Assembly (NCBI GenBank): GCA_964036045.1
Contig: OZ038392.1
Coordinates: 25,424,663-25,488,662 of the forward strand
From: Eutreptiella sp. 'Long Island Sound 2002'
Taxonomy: Eukaryota > Euglenozoa > Euglenophyceae > Eutreptiales > Eutreptiaceae
Reading direction: 5' to 3'
DNA: 64,000 bases
This document shows, piece after piece, positions 1 through 11,354 of the stretch; the first letter of the stretch is position 1; the number at the start of each line of letters is the position of its first letter. The notes under the pieces were generated by a model. The model was not told the origin of the DNA, ran no database searches, and worked only from the letters and a program-made list of their open reading frames with translations. The position numbers were made by a program, and so were the translations under genes.

Positions 1-760
1 TGAGTCATGAGGTACGGAATACCCGGTACGGGATATGCGGTATGTTGTACACAGTGTGAGGTATGGGTGATGTGTTTGGAAATATGGATTATGGGAATCG
101 CGGTGTCAAATGTGGTGTCAGAGTACAGTTTAGGAGGGGTATATTTCACTCATGGAGTACGGGATATGATGTTTGAGACATGAGTCATTAGGAGGGGTAA
201 ATTTCACTCATAGATTACAGTTCTCTCGCTTATAGAGTACGGGATATGAGGTTTGAGACATGAGTCATGAGGTACGGGATACCCGGTACGGGATATGCGG
301 TATGTTGTACACAGTGTGAGGTATGGGTGATGTGTTTCGAAATATGGATTATGGGAATCGCGGTGTCAAATGTGGTGTCAGAGTACAGTTTAGGAGGGGT
401 ATATTTCACTCATAGAGTAAGGGATATGATGTTTGAGACATGAGTCATGAGGCACGGGATACAAGGTACAGGATATGCGGTATGTTGTACACACTGTGAG
501 GTATGGGTGATGTGTTTGGCAATATGTATTATGCGAATTGCGGTGTCAAATGTGGTGTCAGAGTACAGTTTAGGAGGGGTAAATTTCACTCATAGAGTAC
601 GGGATATGATGTTTGAGACATGAGTCATGTGGCACGGGATATGAGGTACGGGACATGAGGTGTGTTGTATTGGGTATGTGAAATGCGGTGCGATGTGAGA
701 TATGGTGCTATGGTGATATGGTGATATGGCCCGCGCTTCAAGCGCGGGCATTCGCACTAG
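1..760 (+). repeat. 180-bp minisatellite array, tail of a Helitron-like unit (copy 1)
   Basis: Three nearly identical 180-bp units begin with TGAGTCAT at 1, 261 and 441. A truncated 80-bp unit lies at 181-260. A divergent end (621-760) finishes in a GC hairpin and CTAG. The block is collinear over its full 760 bp with 44,370-45,129, including the odd 80-bp partial unit. The two blocks are therefore duplicates of one larger unit and did not arise as independent expansions. No coding potential is evident. Confidence 0.9.
729..760 (+). other. Helitron-like 3' terminus, copy 1
   Basis: A perfect hairpin has 10-bp arms GCCCGCGCTT (729-738) and AAGCGCGGGC (740-749) around one base. It is followed 7 nt later by CTAG (757-760), and the next base is T. 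A GC hairpin about 11 nt from a 3' CTRR end, with T following, is the known signature of Helitron 3' ends. No matching 5' TC terminus was found for this family, so the class is inferred. Confidence 0.65.
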
Positions 761-1012
761 TAAATATATTTAATTGTGGTATGGACGTTCGTTCGTTCGT
801 TCGTTGTCGTTTGTCATACCCAAACAATCCTCCCAATTGTGCACGCTGCTGCTGGGGCGCGCGCGTGCCCGTCAAATGGCATCTGGCGGATTTGCGATAT
901 CCATTTCTGGAACGACAAATCGATCTGAAATCATGGAATCGTGTGTTTTAACAATCTGTATGTACTGTACAATCGATTATCCGGGTATCTGCACGAATAA
1001 TACCGCCTGTTG
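761..1012 (+). repeat. Start of the next Helitron-like unit, interrupted by element C
   Basis: This segment directly follows CTAG and matches 44,045-44,289. It carries a GTTC tetranucleotide run near 786-805, where the other copy has GTC triplets. It stops at GTTG (1,009-1,012), which is the left target-site duplication of element C. The uninterrupted copy continues GTTGACTTTTGG at 44,286, and that continuation resumes in this unit at 43,448, on the far side of element C. Confidence 0.85.
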
Positions 1013-1317
1013 TGAAGCAGGTCACAACCCTACCCAGGCATTTTACCCCTAAGGGAGCATTATTTGGCCCTATATATGGGATATATGTGGGATAGGGTAA
1101 ATTATATTCCGTTTCCTTGTTAGGAACATAGGATGTGGGATAGATAAGGCAATCTTGGATGTTTAGTAGTTATATCAATTAGTGGATGATAGGGTGGATT
1201 TCTCATATGTGCATATCAGGTATTTCATTGGCTATGTGTACCATATCTGTTTGCAGGATACTATTCAGTCAACACTATCGTTATGTCTTCGGTGCCAAGC
1301 AATGTTGCTGCCCATGC

Positions 1318-4260
1318 TGACGCGTTCCCGTGGGGGGCCGGCCACGGGACGCTGCGGTGGACACACGCAAGTGAGCAGGCAGGCAAAGCACTACGCTCAC
1401 AAGGGCATCAATGCGTTGTCATGTGACAAAGCGTTTCAGAATCCTTGCCACTCTGCAAAGAGGGAACGAAAGTATGTACAGCAACACATCAGGATATGTA
1501 CACATGGGGTTAAGACTGGACTGGGGTAAGGGCATCACAGGACCATAGACACTCAGTCCCAACTCATATCCCAATCCCAGGTCCGACCCTCTCAGTGGCT
1601 GATGGGGGCGGGGGCTTAAACACAACCCATGCCCTGCTCAGTCCGGACCCTGAAACCCTGCCAATAGGGGGGTGTCCCGCCCAGCCACAGGCGAGTTCCT
1701 GGGAACCAAGGAACTCCAAGGCCAACCGACAGTGGCTCCCTATGCTCCCTTAATGGCAGGTCCCAACTCCACTCTGAGCCAGAGATATGGCCCCGCCATT
1801 ATCACCCAGGAGTTGGTAGCTGAAAATGGGCTGTTTCAGCCCAAACTGAAAATAACTCAAAAATCCCCAAAATTGACCCCTCGTCCGGACCCGCCAGAGG
1901 TAGGGACGAGGCAACTGACCCTATGCCCTTCGAGTACGAACCCCCTGGAGCCCTCATCCAACCTGGTTCCCTTTGAGGTCCCGGCATCAGGGCAACACGG
2001 ATGAGTCAAGTGGGGTCATGATGCCAAAATCACCAAAATTGGCGTCATTCCCACGCGCGGCTCGCTCGGCCAAGGTGAGCCCAATGGCTCACAGGGTAGG
2101 AGGCAGGACCTAGGACTTATATCTGAGTGCTCAACTTGGATTTGGGTCCGGGCTCCCTATAGGCTTAGAGAAATGGGGCCGCCAATCGACCACACGGAAG
2201 GGGGAAATTGGGGTCCCAAAATTGGGTCATTTTGGCTGCTTGAAATGAGCCAAAATTCAGTGTGCTCTCAATAGTATATCTCCACGCCGGCTTGGAGATC
2301 GGATCCGGCATTCCATACGTGATCCACCGGGAGTCCAACAGAGACTCCCATGCACTTGGCTCTCAAAGATCTCCATGCTGCTTGGCGTGGTGACGATCCC
2401 AATTGGGTCCACAAATGCAAAAATGGCAAAATTGCCCATACTCAATTTGGCCTAGCGCCTTAACGAAGGCGGCTGCGCTTCGCCCACGTGGTGTGTGGAC
2501 CATGGGGACCATTACCCATAACGCCCATGTCATATATGGTCCATTGGTCCATGCGTCCGGCGTGCACGAGGGTTAGAACATAGTGCACGGCGGGCAGCAA
2601 AAGTGGAAAAATACTCAAAATGGCCAAAATTGCGCACACTCATGGTTGGGGCAAATGAGGCACATGCCCGACTCGGACCGGAGTGTGCCATAGGATTGGT
2701 ATCAAGTCATATATGTCCAACATATCTTTGGGGCGTCGCCCAACTCCTCCGGTATTGGGAATGGCAGGGTCGCCAAGTGAGCCCATGATTTGGGATAGTC
2801 CCAAATCGCCAACATGGCGGCCACGGTATGCCAAGCCTAAGAGGAGTTATTCGCCGGGTCCAAGATATGTTGGCTACCGAAGTATGTACCCTCATAACAT
2901 ACTTGGGTCATGATGTCAATTGAGCGCAACGTTGAGATACACGGTCGCCACTTGACATCATGACGAGCCAAAAATGGCAAAATTGGCACAATGACACACA
3001 AAAGTGCCTTGAAAGGCGCACAATTATATTATAATATCTTCGGCTTGGATCGTGCAATCAACTAATCCTTTTAAACACAATGACTTGACACCAATGACCT
3101 TCGATCCCACATATGTGCTCCACTTGGGGCGCCTTGAAAGGTTACGCGCGCTGCTTCCCAAGTGGGCACACGGAAATATGGAAAATTGTAAAACACACAC
3201 CTTGCTCCCAACGTATCGCTTCGGGATCACCACACAAGCTTCCCTTCACGAAGGTTAGGCATGCAATTGACCGTAGGGAGTACGGAGAAGGGGCTTGCAC
3301 AATATGAGGTCCATTGGCGGGCTTGGCTTGGAGTAATGGACCCGCCAAATGGGCACGCAACACAACACATGGCACATACCACATATTGCCCAAAAATGTA
3401 GCTCCCACCACGATATGTCATGCCCCTCCAAGGGCATAACTTTGTGTCAATCGCTCATAGGAACTCAAGGAGAGTTCCTATGCAACACCAACACTTGCGC
3501 GCTACACTCGAAAGTTATCTTAACGCACGCAATGTCATGGCCAAAGAGTTATAACGCAAACTCTACCCTCTTGCCCATGATTCATTACACTAGCGCGCAC
3601 GTGTGGAAACGCAAGGCCTATAATGCTTCCTAAATTACGTCGGGAGTATTGTGAATACATCCCACGTTTCCTTATCGTCAATACTCGCAAGCAACACGAG
3701 ATATGACCTTCACAAGTGGCCTCACGAATCAACTTTGTTTTGCCCATATCTTTAAGACAAATGGAGGGCAGGATAAAAGGGAAGTTGATTCGTGCATACG
3801 GAAGCACGTAGGTCCACTCGAAAGAGGTCAAATCAAGTGCGGGGATGTCGAAGTCGAAAATCCGATTTCGACATCCTGAAAAATTCGGATTAATGTTGCG
3901 AGTATTAATTATGAAAGTTGCGGAAGCATCCATGCAGTTCCTGGCGACTTTGGAGCCTTCGTCGCGGATAGCGTCAAAATTTCCATTATAAACAGTTAAA
4001 CTGGCGGTTACGGTAAAGTCGCGAACCAACCGCCAGCAGTCAAAACAGTGAATATCAGAACGGAAGCGTAAAAATTGACGGAAACAATATGAAAATAAAA
4101 CCCTGTTGATTCCTGATATTCTGACACACAGATCTCCGCTGGCGGTGCATCGGTTGCCGATGCGGGGCTTCACGGCACGGAACACGCCGTACATGGGGTT
4201 AGTGGACCGGAGACTGGTTGTATGCCGTAACCTGGCCATGGGGTTCTGGGTACCGCTTCA
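1318..4260 (-). repeat. 3' LTR of element B (left copy, complete)
   Basis: 2,943 bp, from TGACGCGTTCCC to ACCGCTTCA, with short inverted ends (TGACGCG against TGAAGCG read inward). The first 700 bp or so matches the LTRs of element A; most of the rest is divergent from A but close to the right LTR of B. The 11-mer AAAGCGTTTCA at 1,428-1,438 is the conserved self-primer candidate described for element A. ORFs inside this LTR are not considered genes. Confidence 0.92.
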
Positions 4261-4271
4261 CCCCCCTCCTT
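4261..4271 (-). other. Polypurine tract of element B
   Basis: CCCCCCTCCTT on the + strand, that is AAGGAGGGGGG on the coding strand, directly abuts the 3' LTR. It is identical to the tracts of elements A and F. In the replication cycle it primes plus-strand DNA synthesis. Confidence 0.85.
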
Positions 4272-5743
4272 AGAGCAAACCCTGGGGGGGCTCAATAACA
4301 CCAGCATGGCAGCGGGTACTCAGGACCCTCTTCTGAAGGGGGGGGGGTGTCACATCCTCACTTCAGTAAGTCACAGTAAGATAGGTATCCCACAGTGGGA
4401 CAGGTATGCTGCTGTAACAGCTCGTAGCACATGTATAAGTATCATGTCCCGGGTCCTGGCGGCGATTGTTCGGCATCCAAAGGACCCGTTAACCCATACC
4501 AGGCGCACCGGGTGCCGGCTGCTACGGTCACCACCACAGTGGCAGTGGCATACACTGCCAACATAGGCGTCACACGACGGCCGAGGTGGCCCCACAAGTC
4601 GAGAGCGACCACAAAGATCCATCAGGCTACCCCAAGCTTCCCAAGGCCCGCCGACTGGGGAGAGCCCCCACGGGTCCTTCCTCGGGCGCACCATGTCCAT
4701 ATCCATACGACGCGAGTCCAGAGTGCCATAGTCGAACTCCTTACGAACCCCAAATCGTAAGGGAACTCCTCCTTAAGGGATCGGGCATCAAGGCCGTCTT
4801 TTCCCTCGCCCTACTACCACGAAGCGTGGCCATACATGAGGGAGTCCTCCTGCAGTGTGGGCGGAGGCGTCGACTCCTCAAACCACCAGTTTCCCAGGCA
4901 GACTGACCGAGGTCAGGAGCACCGGAGGCCGCCATCCGAATGCAAGTGCGTCTGCAAATCGGTAGGCTCACACTGGGACTGACAGTGGCGGACCGCTGGG
5001 AGTGTAGTCAGGCAACTGGGCTTACCGCCTGGCGCCATCAGGATCTCCACACACACAGCGAATAGGGCAACACGGTATCACGGGCACTCAAACAGTAGAA
5101 TCTGTAATCAAGTACTGGTCCAGGCTGGACCAGGCTGTAAGAATATGTACACGGCGACTCAAGGCGCCCCTGTATCCCGATTCGTGCTGTAAGACAGTCC
5201 ATCCCTCAGCGATGGGCTGATGACACTTAACAGACAGATGCACATATCCTGGAGAGCAGAAAAACAAGCAACAATCTGGGCAAATAGGCGTGTAAACACA
5301 CTCAGAACAGAGTGCCAAACCACGCCACGGTCAGGATAAGGCATATGCAGGAGGATGGACAGGATAACGCCTGAGTTCAGGCATATATAGTCTCGAGACA
5401 CACGTCGACTGGTCTGGATTCCGCAAATGCCATGGAACCAGACCACACACTCAAAAATCGCAATGCCGATGACAGCGGCATCCGTTGCGCAACGTCGTAT
5501 GGGCTTCAAGGCCCCAAGAGCTCAAAAATATGAAGGTCAGTCGCCCTACTTGGTTTCCCAAGGATTCAGCAGGGGGGGTGAGTGACGAATAGAAGAAGAG
5601 GGGGGCCATCCTCCTCTGGATTCAGCAGGGGGGGGTATATGGCCACTCTGTCACCGAAAGATGGAAGAGAGCAAGCAAGTAAGGGACGATTCGTCGGCCT
5701 CACAAGCGCTCATAACACATCAGGGGAGAGCTCAGGGCGCTGA
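4272..5743 (-). other. 3' untranslated region of element B
   Basis: About 1.5 kb between the pol stop and the polypurine tract. It is collinear with 29,155-30,652 in element A and carries several G/C homopolymer runs. I see no conserved ORF; the long 3' UTR is a family trait. Confidence 0.75.
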
Positions 5744-7217
5744 TCAGGCACCCCTGGCTGCAATCGCCCGGGTGAGTGCTGCCAAGTCCGAAACGTGGAT
5801 CTTGGTCTTGTGCTTGCGGATGTACTCCATGAAGGGAGTATTGACCCGCGGCACAAACGAGGAGACGGGTTCCCAGGTGTCGTGGGACGGCCCATAGCCT
5901 CGCCAACGAACCTTGAACTCCAGACCTCCGGGTGCCGAGGCCTTCGGACGCTGAGCCAGGATCTTCTCGACAGTATAGTCGTCCTGCTCAGCATAGTCGT
6001 CGTCCGAATCGGCCTCATGTTTGGCGTAGTCCAGGGACACATGTCGGCCACGGAGGTCGGGTTCCCGCACACGGAGTTGACTCTCGTGGCGCTCCCGGAA
6101 CTGTCCGTGACCCACCTTGACGCGGTAGGTGTCCTCACCAATCCTGCGGACCACCTCGCCGGGTGTGAACCAGGTCTTGGTGCGGTGGGTGCCCATGGGG
6201 CGGGGTCTGATCACCCACACCGGGTCTCCCACCCTGAACTTCTGCGCTGTCGAGCTCGGGGCGGACTTCTGACGCTCAACATGCTCCTTCTCAAGCTGCT
6301 GGCGGATGTCCCGCGCCGTTTGCTCTTGCCGCGCGAAGAATTCCTTGGCATCCATAGCCATGCCATCACCAGACAAGGGAAGTCCCCTACCCAGGGGGTC
6401 CCTGCCGAACAGAATCTGGTGAGGGGACAAACCGCCCGGAGTGGGGGTGTCATGATGGGCCTTCAGAGCAGGCCACATCTCCTCGAACCAGTTCCGCCGT
6501 GGATTGGTGATGTGGATCTTGCGCAGCTTCTCGAACAGCTGCCGTCCAGCCACTTCAGCACGGCCGTTAGACCGGCTGAGATAGGCAACGCTCTTGGCAT
6601 GTCGTATTCCCATGAGGGAACACATAGCCTTGAACCAGCCACCAGTAAACTGGGGCCCTCGGTCACTGCAAATGGTGCGGGGGATGTCAAAGACGGTCAG
6701 CCAATGACGAATCATCATGACTGCCACTTCCTTGGCAAGCAACCCCTTTTTGCGTGCCGGAACGGCTACAACGTAGCCGCTGTGGCGGTCCACACAGAGA
6801 ACCACACAGTCAAAGGTCTCCTTGCCAATGTGCACTTCGGGCATGGAGAAGACGTCCATGGCTACGCTCTCCATGGGCTGGTCAGGAACCGGGGTCCATT
6901 GGGGTTCCCCCTTGACGTTCCGGTTATCGGGATTGCAGGCCTGACAGACCGAGCAACCCTTCCTGACCTTCTTGATGGCGGAGTAGAGAACGATATGGTC
7001 GATCTCGAACCGACGCTGCATGTCAAGAGCTTGCTTCTTGACCCCTGGGTGCAGCATGTGGTGGTGCCAAGCTTCACACAGCTCGAGCACCCGGGACTCT
7101 GGGACTAGCAGCCTACCATTCCGGTAGAGCTTGCCATCTTCCTCAGTCAGCCCCTTTGGCCACTTCTGCCCGTCGTCAGGGTCTGTCACAGCCCTATACT
7201 CGGCCGCAAAGGCCTCA
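5744..7217 (-). pseudogene. Integrase-chromodomain fragment of element B pol
   Basis: The C-terminal part of the Ty3/gypsy Pol polyprotein, nearly identical to element A. In order it has the integrase HHCC zinc region (WHHHMLHPG ... CSVCQAC), the DDE core with Asp in AMDVF, Asp in CSDRGPQF and Glu in NGRAEVAGR, and a chromodomain (TVEKIL ... KVRWRGY ... DTWEP) with intact aromatic cage positions. The open frame extends to 7,384, but the residues upstream of about 7,217 are LTR sequence fused by the deletion. Protease, RT and RNase H are absent. A chromodomain would direct integration to modified chromatin. As a fused fragment this is a relic. Confidence 0.9.
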
Positions 7218-9839
7218 ATGTCCGGACCCTGAAACCCTGCCAATAGGGGGGTGTCCCGCCCAGCCACAGGCGAGTTCCTGGGAACCAAGGGGCTCCAAGG
7301 CCAACCGACAGTGGCTCCCCATGCTCCCTTAATGGCAGGTCCCAACTTCACTCTGAGACAGAGATATGGCCCCGCCATTATCACCCAGGAGTTGGTAGCT
7401 GAAAATGGGCTGTTTCAGCCCAAACTGAAAATAACTCAAAAATCCCCAAAATTGACCCCTCGTCCGGACCCGCCAGAGGTAGGGACGAGGCAACTGACCC
7501 TATGCCCTTTGAGTACGAACCCCCTGGAGCCCTCACCCAACCTGGTTCCCTTTGAGGTCCCGGCATCAGGGCAACACGGATGAGTCAAGTGGGGTCATGA
7601 TGCCAAAATCACCAAAATTGGCGTCATTCCCACGCGCGGCTCGCTCGGCCAAGGTGAGCCCAATGGCTCACAGGGTAGGAGGCAGGACCTAGGACTTATA
7701 TCTGAGTGCTCAATTTGAATTTGGGTCCGGGCTCCCTATGGGCTTAGAGAAATGGGGCCGCCAATCGACCACACGGAAGGGGGAAATTGGGGTCCCAAAA
7801 TTGGGTCATTTTGGCTGCTTGAAATGAGCCAAAATTCAGTGTGCTCTCAATAGTATATCTCCACGCCGGCTTGGAGATCGGATCCGGCATTCCATACGTG
7901 ATCCACCGGGAGTCCAACAGAGACTCCCATGCACTTGGCTCTCAAAGATCTCCATGCTGCTTGGCGTGGTGACGATCCCAATTGGGTCCACAAATGCAAA
8001 AATGGCAAAATTGCCCATACTCAATTTGGCCTAGCGCCTTAACGAAGGCGGCTCCGCTTCGCCCACGTGGTGTGTGGACCATGGGGACCATTACCCATAA
8101 CGCCCATGTCATATATGGTCCATTGGTCCATGCGTCCGGCGTGCACGAGGGTTAGAACATAGTGCACGGCGGGCAGCAAAAGTGGAAAAATACTCAAAAT
8201 GGCCAAAATTGCGCACACTCATGGTTAGGGCAAATGAGGCACATGCCCGACTCGGACCGGAGTGTGCCATAGGATTGGTATCAAGTCATATATGTCCAAC
8301 ATATCTTTGGGGCGTCGCCCAACTCCTCCGGTATTGGGAATGGCAGGGTCGCCAAGTGAGCCCATGATTTGGGATAGTCCCAAATCGCCAACATGGCGGC
8401 CACGGTATGCCAAGCCTAAGAGGAGTTATTCGCCGGGTCCAAGATATGTTGGCTACCGAAGTATGTACCCTCATAACATACTTGGGTCATGATGTCAATT
8501 GAGCGCAACGTTGAGATACACGGTCGCCACTTGACATCATGACGAGCCAAAAATGGCAAAATTGGCACAATGACACACAAAAGTGCCTTGAAAGGCGCAC
8601 AATTATATTATAATATCTTCGGCTTGGATCGTGCAATCAACTAATCCTTTTAAACACAATGACTTGACACCAATGACCTTCGATCCCACATATGTGCTCC
8701 ACTTGGGGCGCCTTGAAAGGTTACGCGCGCTGCTTCCCAAGTGGGCACACGGAAATATGGAAAATTGTAAAACACACACCTTGCTCCCAACGTATCGCTT
8801 CGGGATCACCACACAAGCTTCCCTTCACGAAGGTTAGGCATGCAATTGACCGTAGGGAGTACGGAGAAGGGGCTTGCACAATATGAGGTCCATTGGCGGG
8901 CTTGGCTTGGAGTAATGGACCCGCCAAATGGGCACGCAACACAACACATGGCACATACCACATATTGCCCAAAAGTGTAGCTCCCACCACGATATGTCAT
9001 GCCCCTCCAAGGGCATAACTTTGTGTCAATCGCTCATAGGAACTCAAGGAGAGTTCCTATGCAACACCAACACTTGCGCGCTACACTCGAAAGTTATCTT
9101 AACGCACGCAATGTCATGGCCAAAGAGTTATAACGCAAACTCTACCCTCTTGCCCATGATTCATTCCACTAGCGCGCACGTGTGGAAACGCAAGGCCTAT
9201 AATGCTTCCTAAATTACGTCGGGAGTATTGTGAATACATCCCACGTTTCCTTATCGTCAATACTCGCAAGCAACACGAGATATGACCTTCACAAGTGGCC
9301 TCACGAATCAACTTTGTTTTGCCCATATCTTTAAGACAAATGGAGGGCAGGATAAAAGGGAAGTTGATTCGTGCATACGGAAGCACGTAGGTCCACTCGA
9401 AAGAGGTCAAATCAAGTGCGGGGATGTCGAAGTCGAAAATCCGATTTCGACATCCTGAAAAATTCGACTTAATGTTGCGAGTATTAATTATGAAAATTGC
9501 GGAAGCATCCATGCAGTTCCTGGCGACTTTGGAGCCTTCGTCGCGGATAGCGTTAAAATTTCCATTATAAACAGTTAAACTGGCGGTTACGGTAAAGTCG
9601 CGAACCAACCGCCAGCAGTCAAAACAGTGAATATCAGAACGGAAGCGTAAAAATTGACGGAAACAATATGAAAATAAAACCCTGTTGATTCCTGATATTC
9701 TGACACACAGATCTCCGCTGGCGGTGCATCGGTTGCCGATGCGGGGCTTCACGGCACGGAACACGCCGTACATGGGGTTAGTGGACCGGAGACTGGTTGT
9801 ATGCCGTAACCTGGCCATGGGGTTCTGGGTACCGCTTCA
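7218..9839 (-). repeat. 5' LTR of element B (right copy, inner end deleted)
   Basis: Matches 1,641-4,260 nearly base for base and ends CGCTTCA at 9,839. The first 323 bp or so of the LTR (the U5 side on the coding strand, with the self-primer candidate) were lost in the internal deletion. Confidence 0.9.
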
Positions 9840-9882
9840 ATGCCACTGCGACCTCTGCTCCTGACCACCCGGTCTGGTTTCA

Positions 9883-9894
9883 TGGTAGCAGAGG
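9883..9894 (+). other. Primer binding site of element C (initiator tRNA-Met)
   Basis: TGGTAGCAGAGG starts at the base after the LTR. It is complementary to CCTCTGCTACCA, the 3' end of eukaryotic initiator tRNA-Met including CCA. The same 12 bases follow the LTR of element E at 61,966. Confidence 0.9.
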
Positions 9895-10235
9895 CGAAAA
9901 TTTTTCGTCTCTGTTGGGCGTTTGGCATCGCGGAAAGCGATCGGTCCAAGACATCGTGGACCAAATTCAAGTTAAAATCTCTTCCCCGGGAGGGATAGCT
10001 GAGGGTGTCCAGGTCCCCACTCTCAGGACCTCCTCGGCCCTGACCCCATCGACCGGGCAGGGGCCGCAAAAACGGGCCAAGCCCCAAGTGGCTACGAATC
10101 CTAAGTTTCCGAAATCCCCGAATGTTCCCATCGGGGCCCCCCATCCTCGAAATCTAGCTGGTGTACCTGGGATGGTTGGGGGGGGAAATAGACGGCCACC
10201 CTCAGGGAGCGATAAGAGGACCACAATCGCCTATT

Positions 10236-11354
10236 ATGGGCTCAGGAACCGTTACTAGCGCCGAGAATCGGGCAGTAATCGACCAATCTACTGGGGTGAT
10301 CGAGCGTACGAACGCTGCGCCCTCACGCGCTGCCGACTGGGGTACGATGGCTTCGCCAATGGGGCCTCTCGTGGTCGACTCTGGCACTCCTCCGTCGCTA
10401 GGGGGGTTGCCAGAGCCTCAGGTCAGAAAAAACCTGTTTGCGGCAGGGCCCATCAGCCCCATTGTTGACCAACTCGACGCTGAAAACCGTGGAGTCCTCG
10501 CGCTCACGCCTGATCCCCATGGCCATCTGGGTCCGGCTCGAGAGGCCGTGGCCCTGATCCAGCAAGCCCTGTCGGGGACTAGGCAGAACCCCACTGTGGT
10601 GGAATCGTCGCCCACTCCAATGAGTGGATCGCGGCGGTTTCCCTCCCTGGTGGAGGAATCTCCTGCCTTGGGAGCGTATCCCAATCCCCCGAGCGGATCC
10701 AGGCTAAATCCTACGATCATCGAGGAAGCCCCCACGCAAATCGAGGAGGACGAGTGTGACCAGTGGCTCCCCCTGGCGGTGGAGCAGTGGAACGACCATG
10801 AGGAGGAGAAGATTGGAGTGTTGGAACGTCATGAACTCCATCATTCCCCTATTTCCGTTGCCTCGTCGCCTGCACCTCCTGAACCTATGTCAGGGACCAG
10901 GGATCGCCCCATGCCTGTGGAAGAATCCCCGGCCCCCCACTACATCACGGTGGAGGACTCTCCGGCCCCTCAGTTCATTGCGGTGGAAGAGTCCCCGGTG
11001 CCTATGAGCGGCGTCAAAAACCGCCCGTGTCTTGTCGTGGAATCTCCGGAGCCCACGGAGGACCGGGCCGGTACTACATCTCCAGTGCCTATGAGTGGCA
11101 CGAAAGATCGTCCATCCCTAGTGGATGATTCTCCGGCAATGCCGAAGGTCAACAATCTGTGCTGGGGGGGAGGGAATCAGGTGGAGGGAGGTTCGGCAAC
11201 CCTCCCAATAAATTTGGTCTCTCCCCCCACAAATACATCTCCTACGGAGGACCCCCAACTGCCCAATTGGGGGGGGGGATCCAGAGGTTGCAACGGGATC
11301 GGAGCCTGTTTTTGCTTCCCATCCGAGAACTCGATCACCTATGGTGGTTCATGA
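10236..11354 (+). CDS. Gag of element C, N-terminal segment (first frame)
   Basis: Disordered, proline-rich N-terminal part of a very large Gag. I chose the ATG at 10,236 because upstream openness uses only non-ATG codons. A short motif of the form SGxxxRPxxVEESP, or just VEDSP/VEESP, recurs about ten times between 10,600 and 11,140. The frame becomes meaningless after a 10-G run at 11,269-11,278, and the same motif reappears in the next frame (RSPMVVHESP, then VDDSP). The segment therefore belongs to one protein with the next two entries. No known enzyme domain. The frame stops with TGA at 11,352-11,354. Confidence 0.7.
   Translation: MGSGTVTSAENRAVIDQSTGVIERTNAAPSRAADWGTMASPMGPLVVDSGTPPSLGGLPEPQVRKNLFAAGPISPIVDQLDAENRGVLALTPDPHGHLGPAREAVALIQQALSGTRQNPTVVESSPTPMSGSRRFPSLVEESPALGAYPNPPSGSRLNPTIIEEAPTQIEEDECDQWLPLAVEQWNDHEEEKIGVLERHELHHSPISVASSPAPPEPMSGTRDRPMPVEESPAPHYITVEDSPAPQFIAVEESPVPMSGVKNRPCLVVESPEPTEDRAGTTSPVPMSGTKDRPSLVDDSPAMPKVNNLCWGGGNQVEGGSATLPINLVSPPTNTSPTEDPQLPNWGGGSRGCNGIGACFCFPSENSITYGGS

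Larger units (their letters stand above)
1318..9839 (-). mobile_element. Element B: internally deleted chromovirus nested in the 5' LTR of C
   Basis: An 8.5-kb member of the same family as element A, flanked by the 4-bp duplication ATGC (1,314-1,317 and 9,840-9,843). The uninterrupted site is 43,405-43,408. Termini are TGACGCG...CGCTTCA. Coding is on the - strand. The left LTR is complete, but the right LTR lacks its inner 323 bp or so, and the PBS, gag, protease, RT, RNase H and the start of integrase are missing. The deletion joint near 7,218 shows CTCA microhomology and two filler bases. Over their shared 2.6 kb the two LTRs differ at few positions by eye, so insertion was fairly recent. 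Confidence 0.92.
1013..9882 (+). repeat. 5' LTR of element C, interrupted by element B
   Basis: The LTR pieces are 1,013-1,317 and 9,844-9,882, 344 bp once element B and the second copy of its ATGC duplication are removed. The LTR starts TGAAGC and ends TTTCA directly before the PBS. The same sequence in uninterrupted order appears in the 3' LTR around 43,405. Confidence 0.92.

Noticed and set aside
1-730. CRISPR array
   Set aside because: The 180-bp units are contiguous without unique spacers, and the context is eukaryotic transposons.
3535-4239. 234-codon - strand ORF in the LTR of element B (also 9,114-9,818)
   Set aside because: Lies wholly within the LTRs and is duplicated only because the LTRs are. 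It has no domain, and the homologous part of the LTR of D does not keep it open.
5795-7108. 437-codon + strand ORF opposite the element B integrase
   Set aside because: Mirror frame of a GC-rich integrase gene; the same shadow appears at 30,704-32,017 opposite element A. No domain in its translation.
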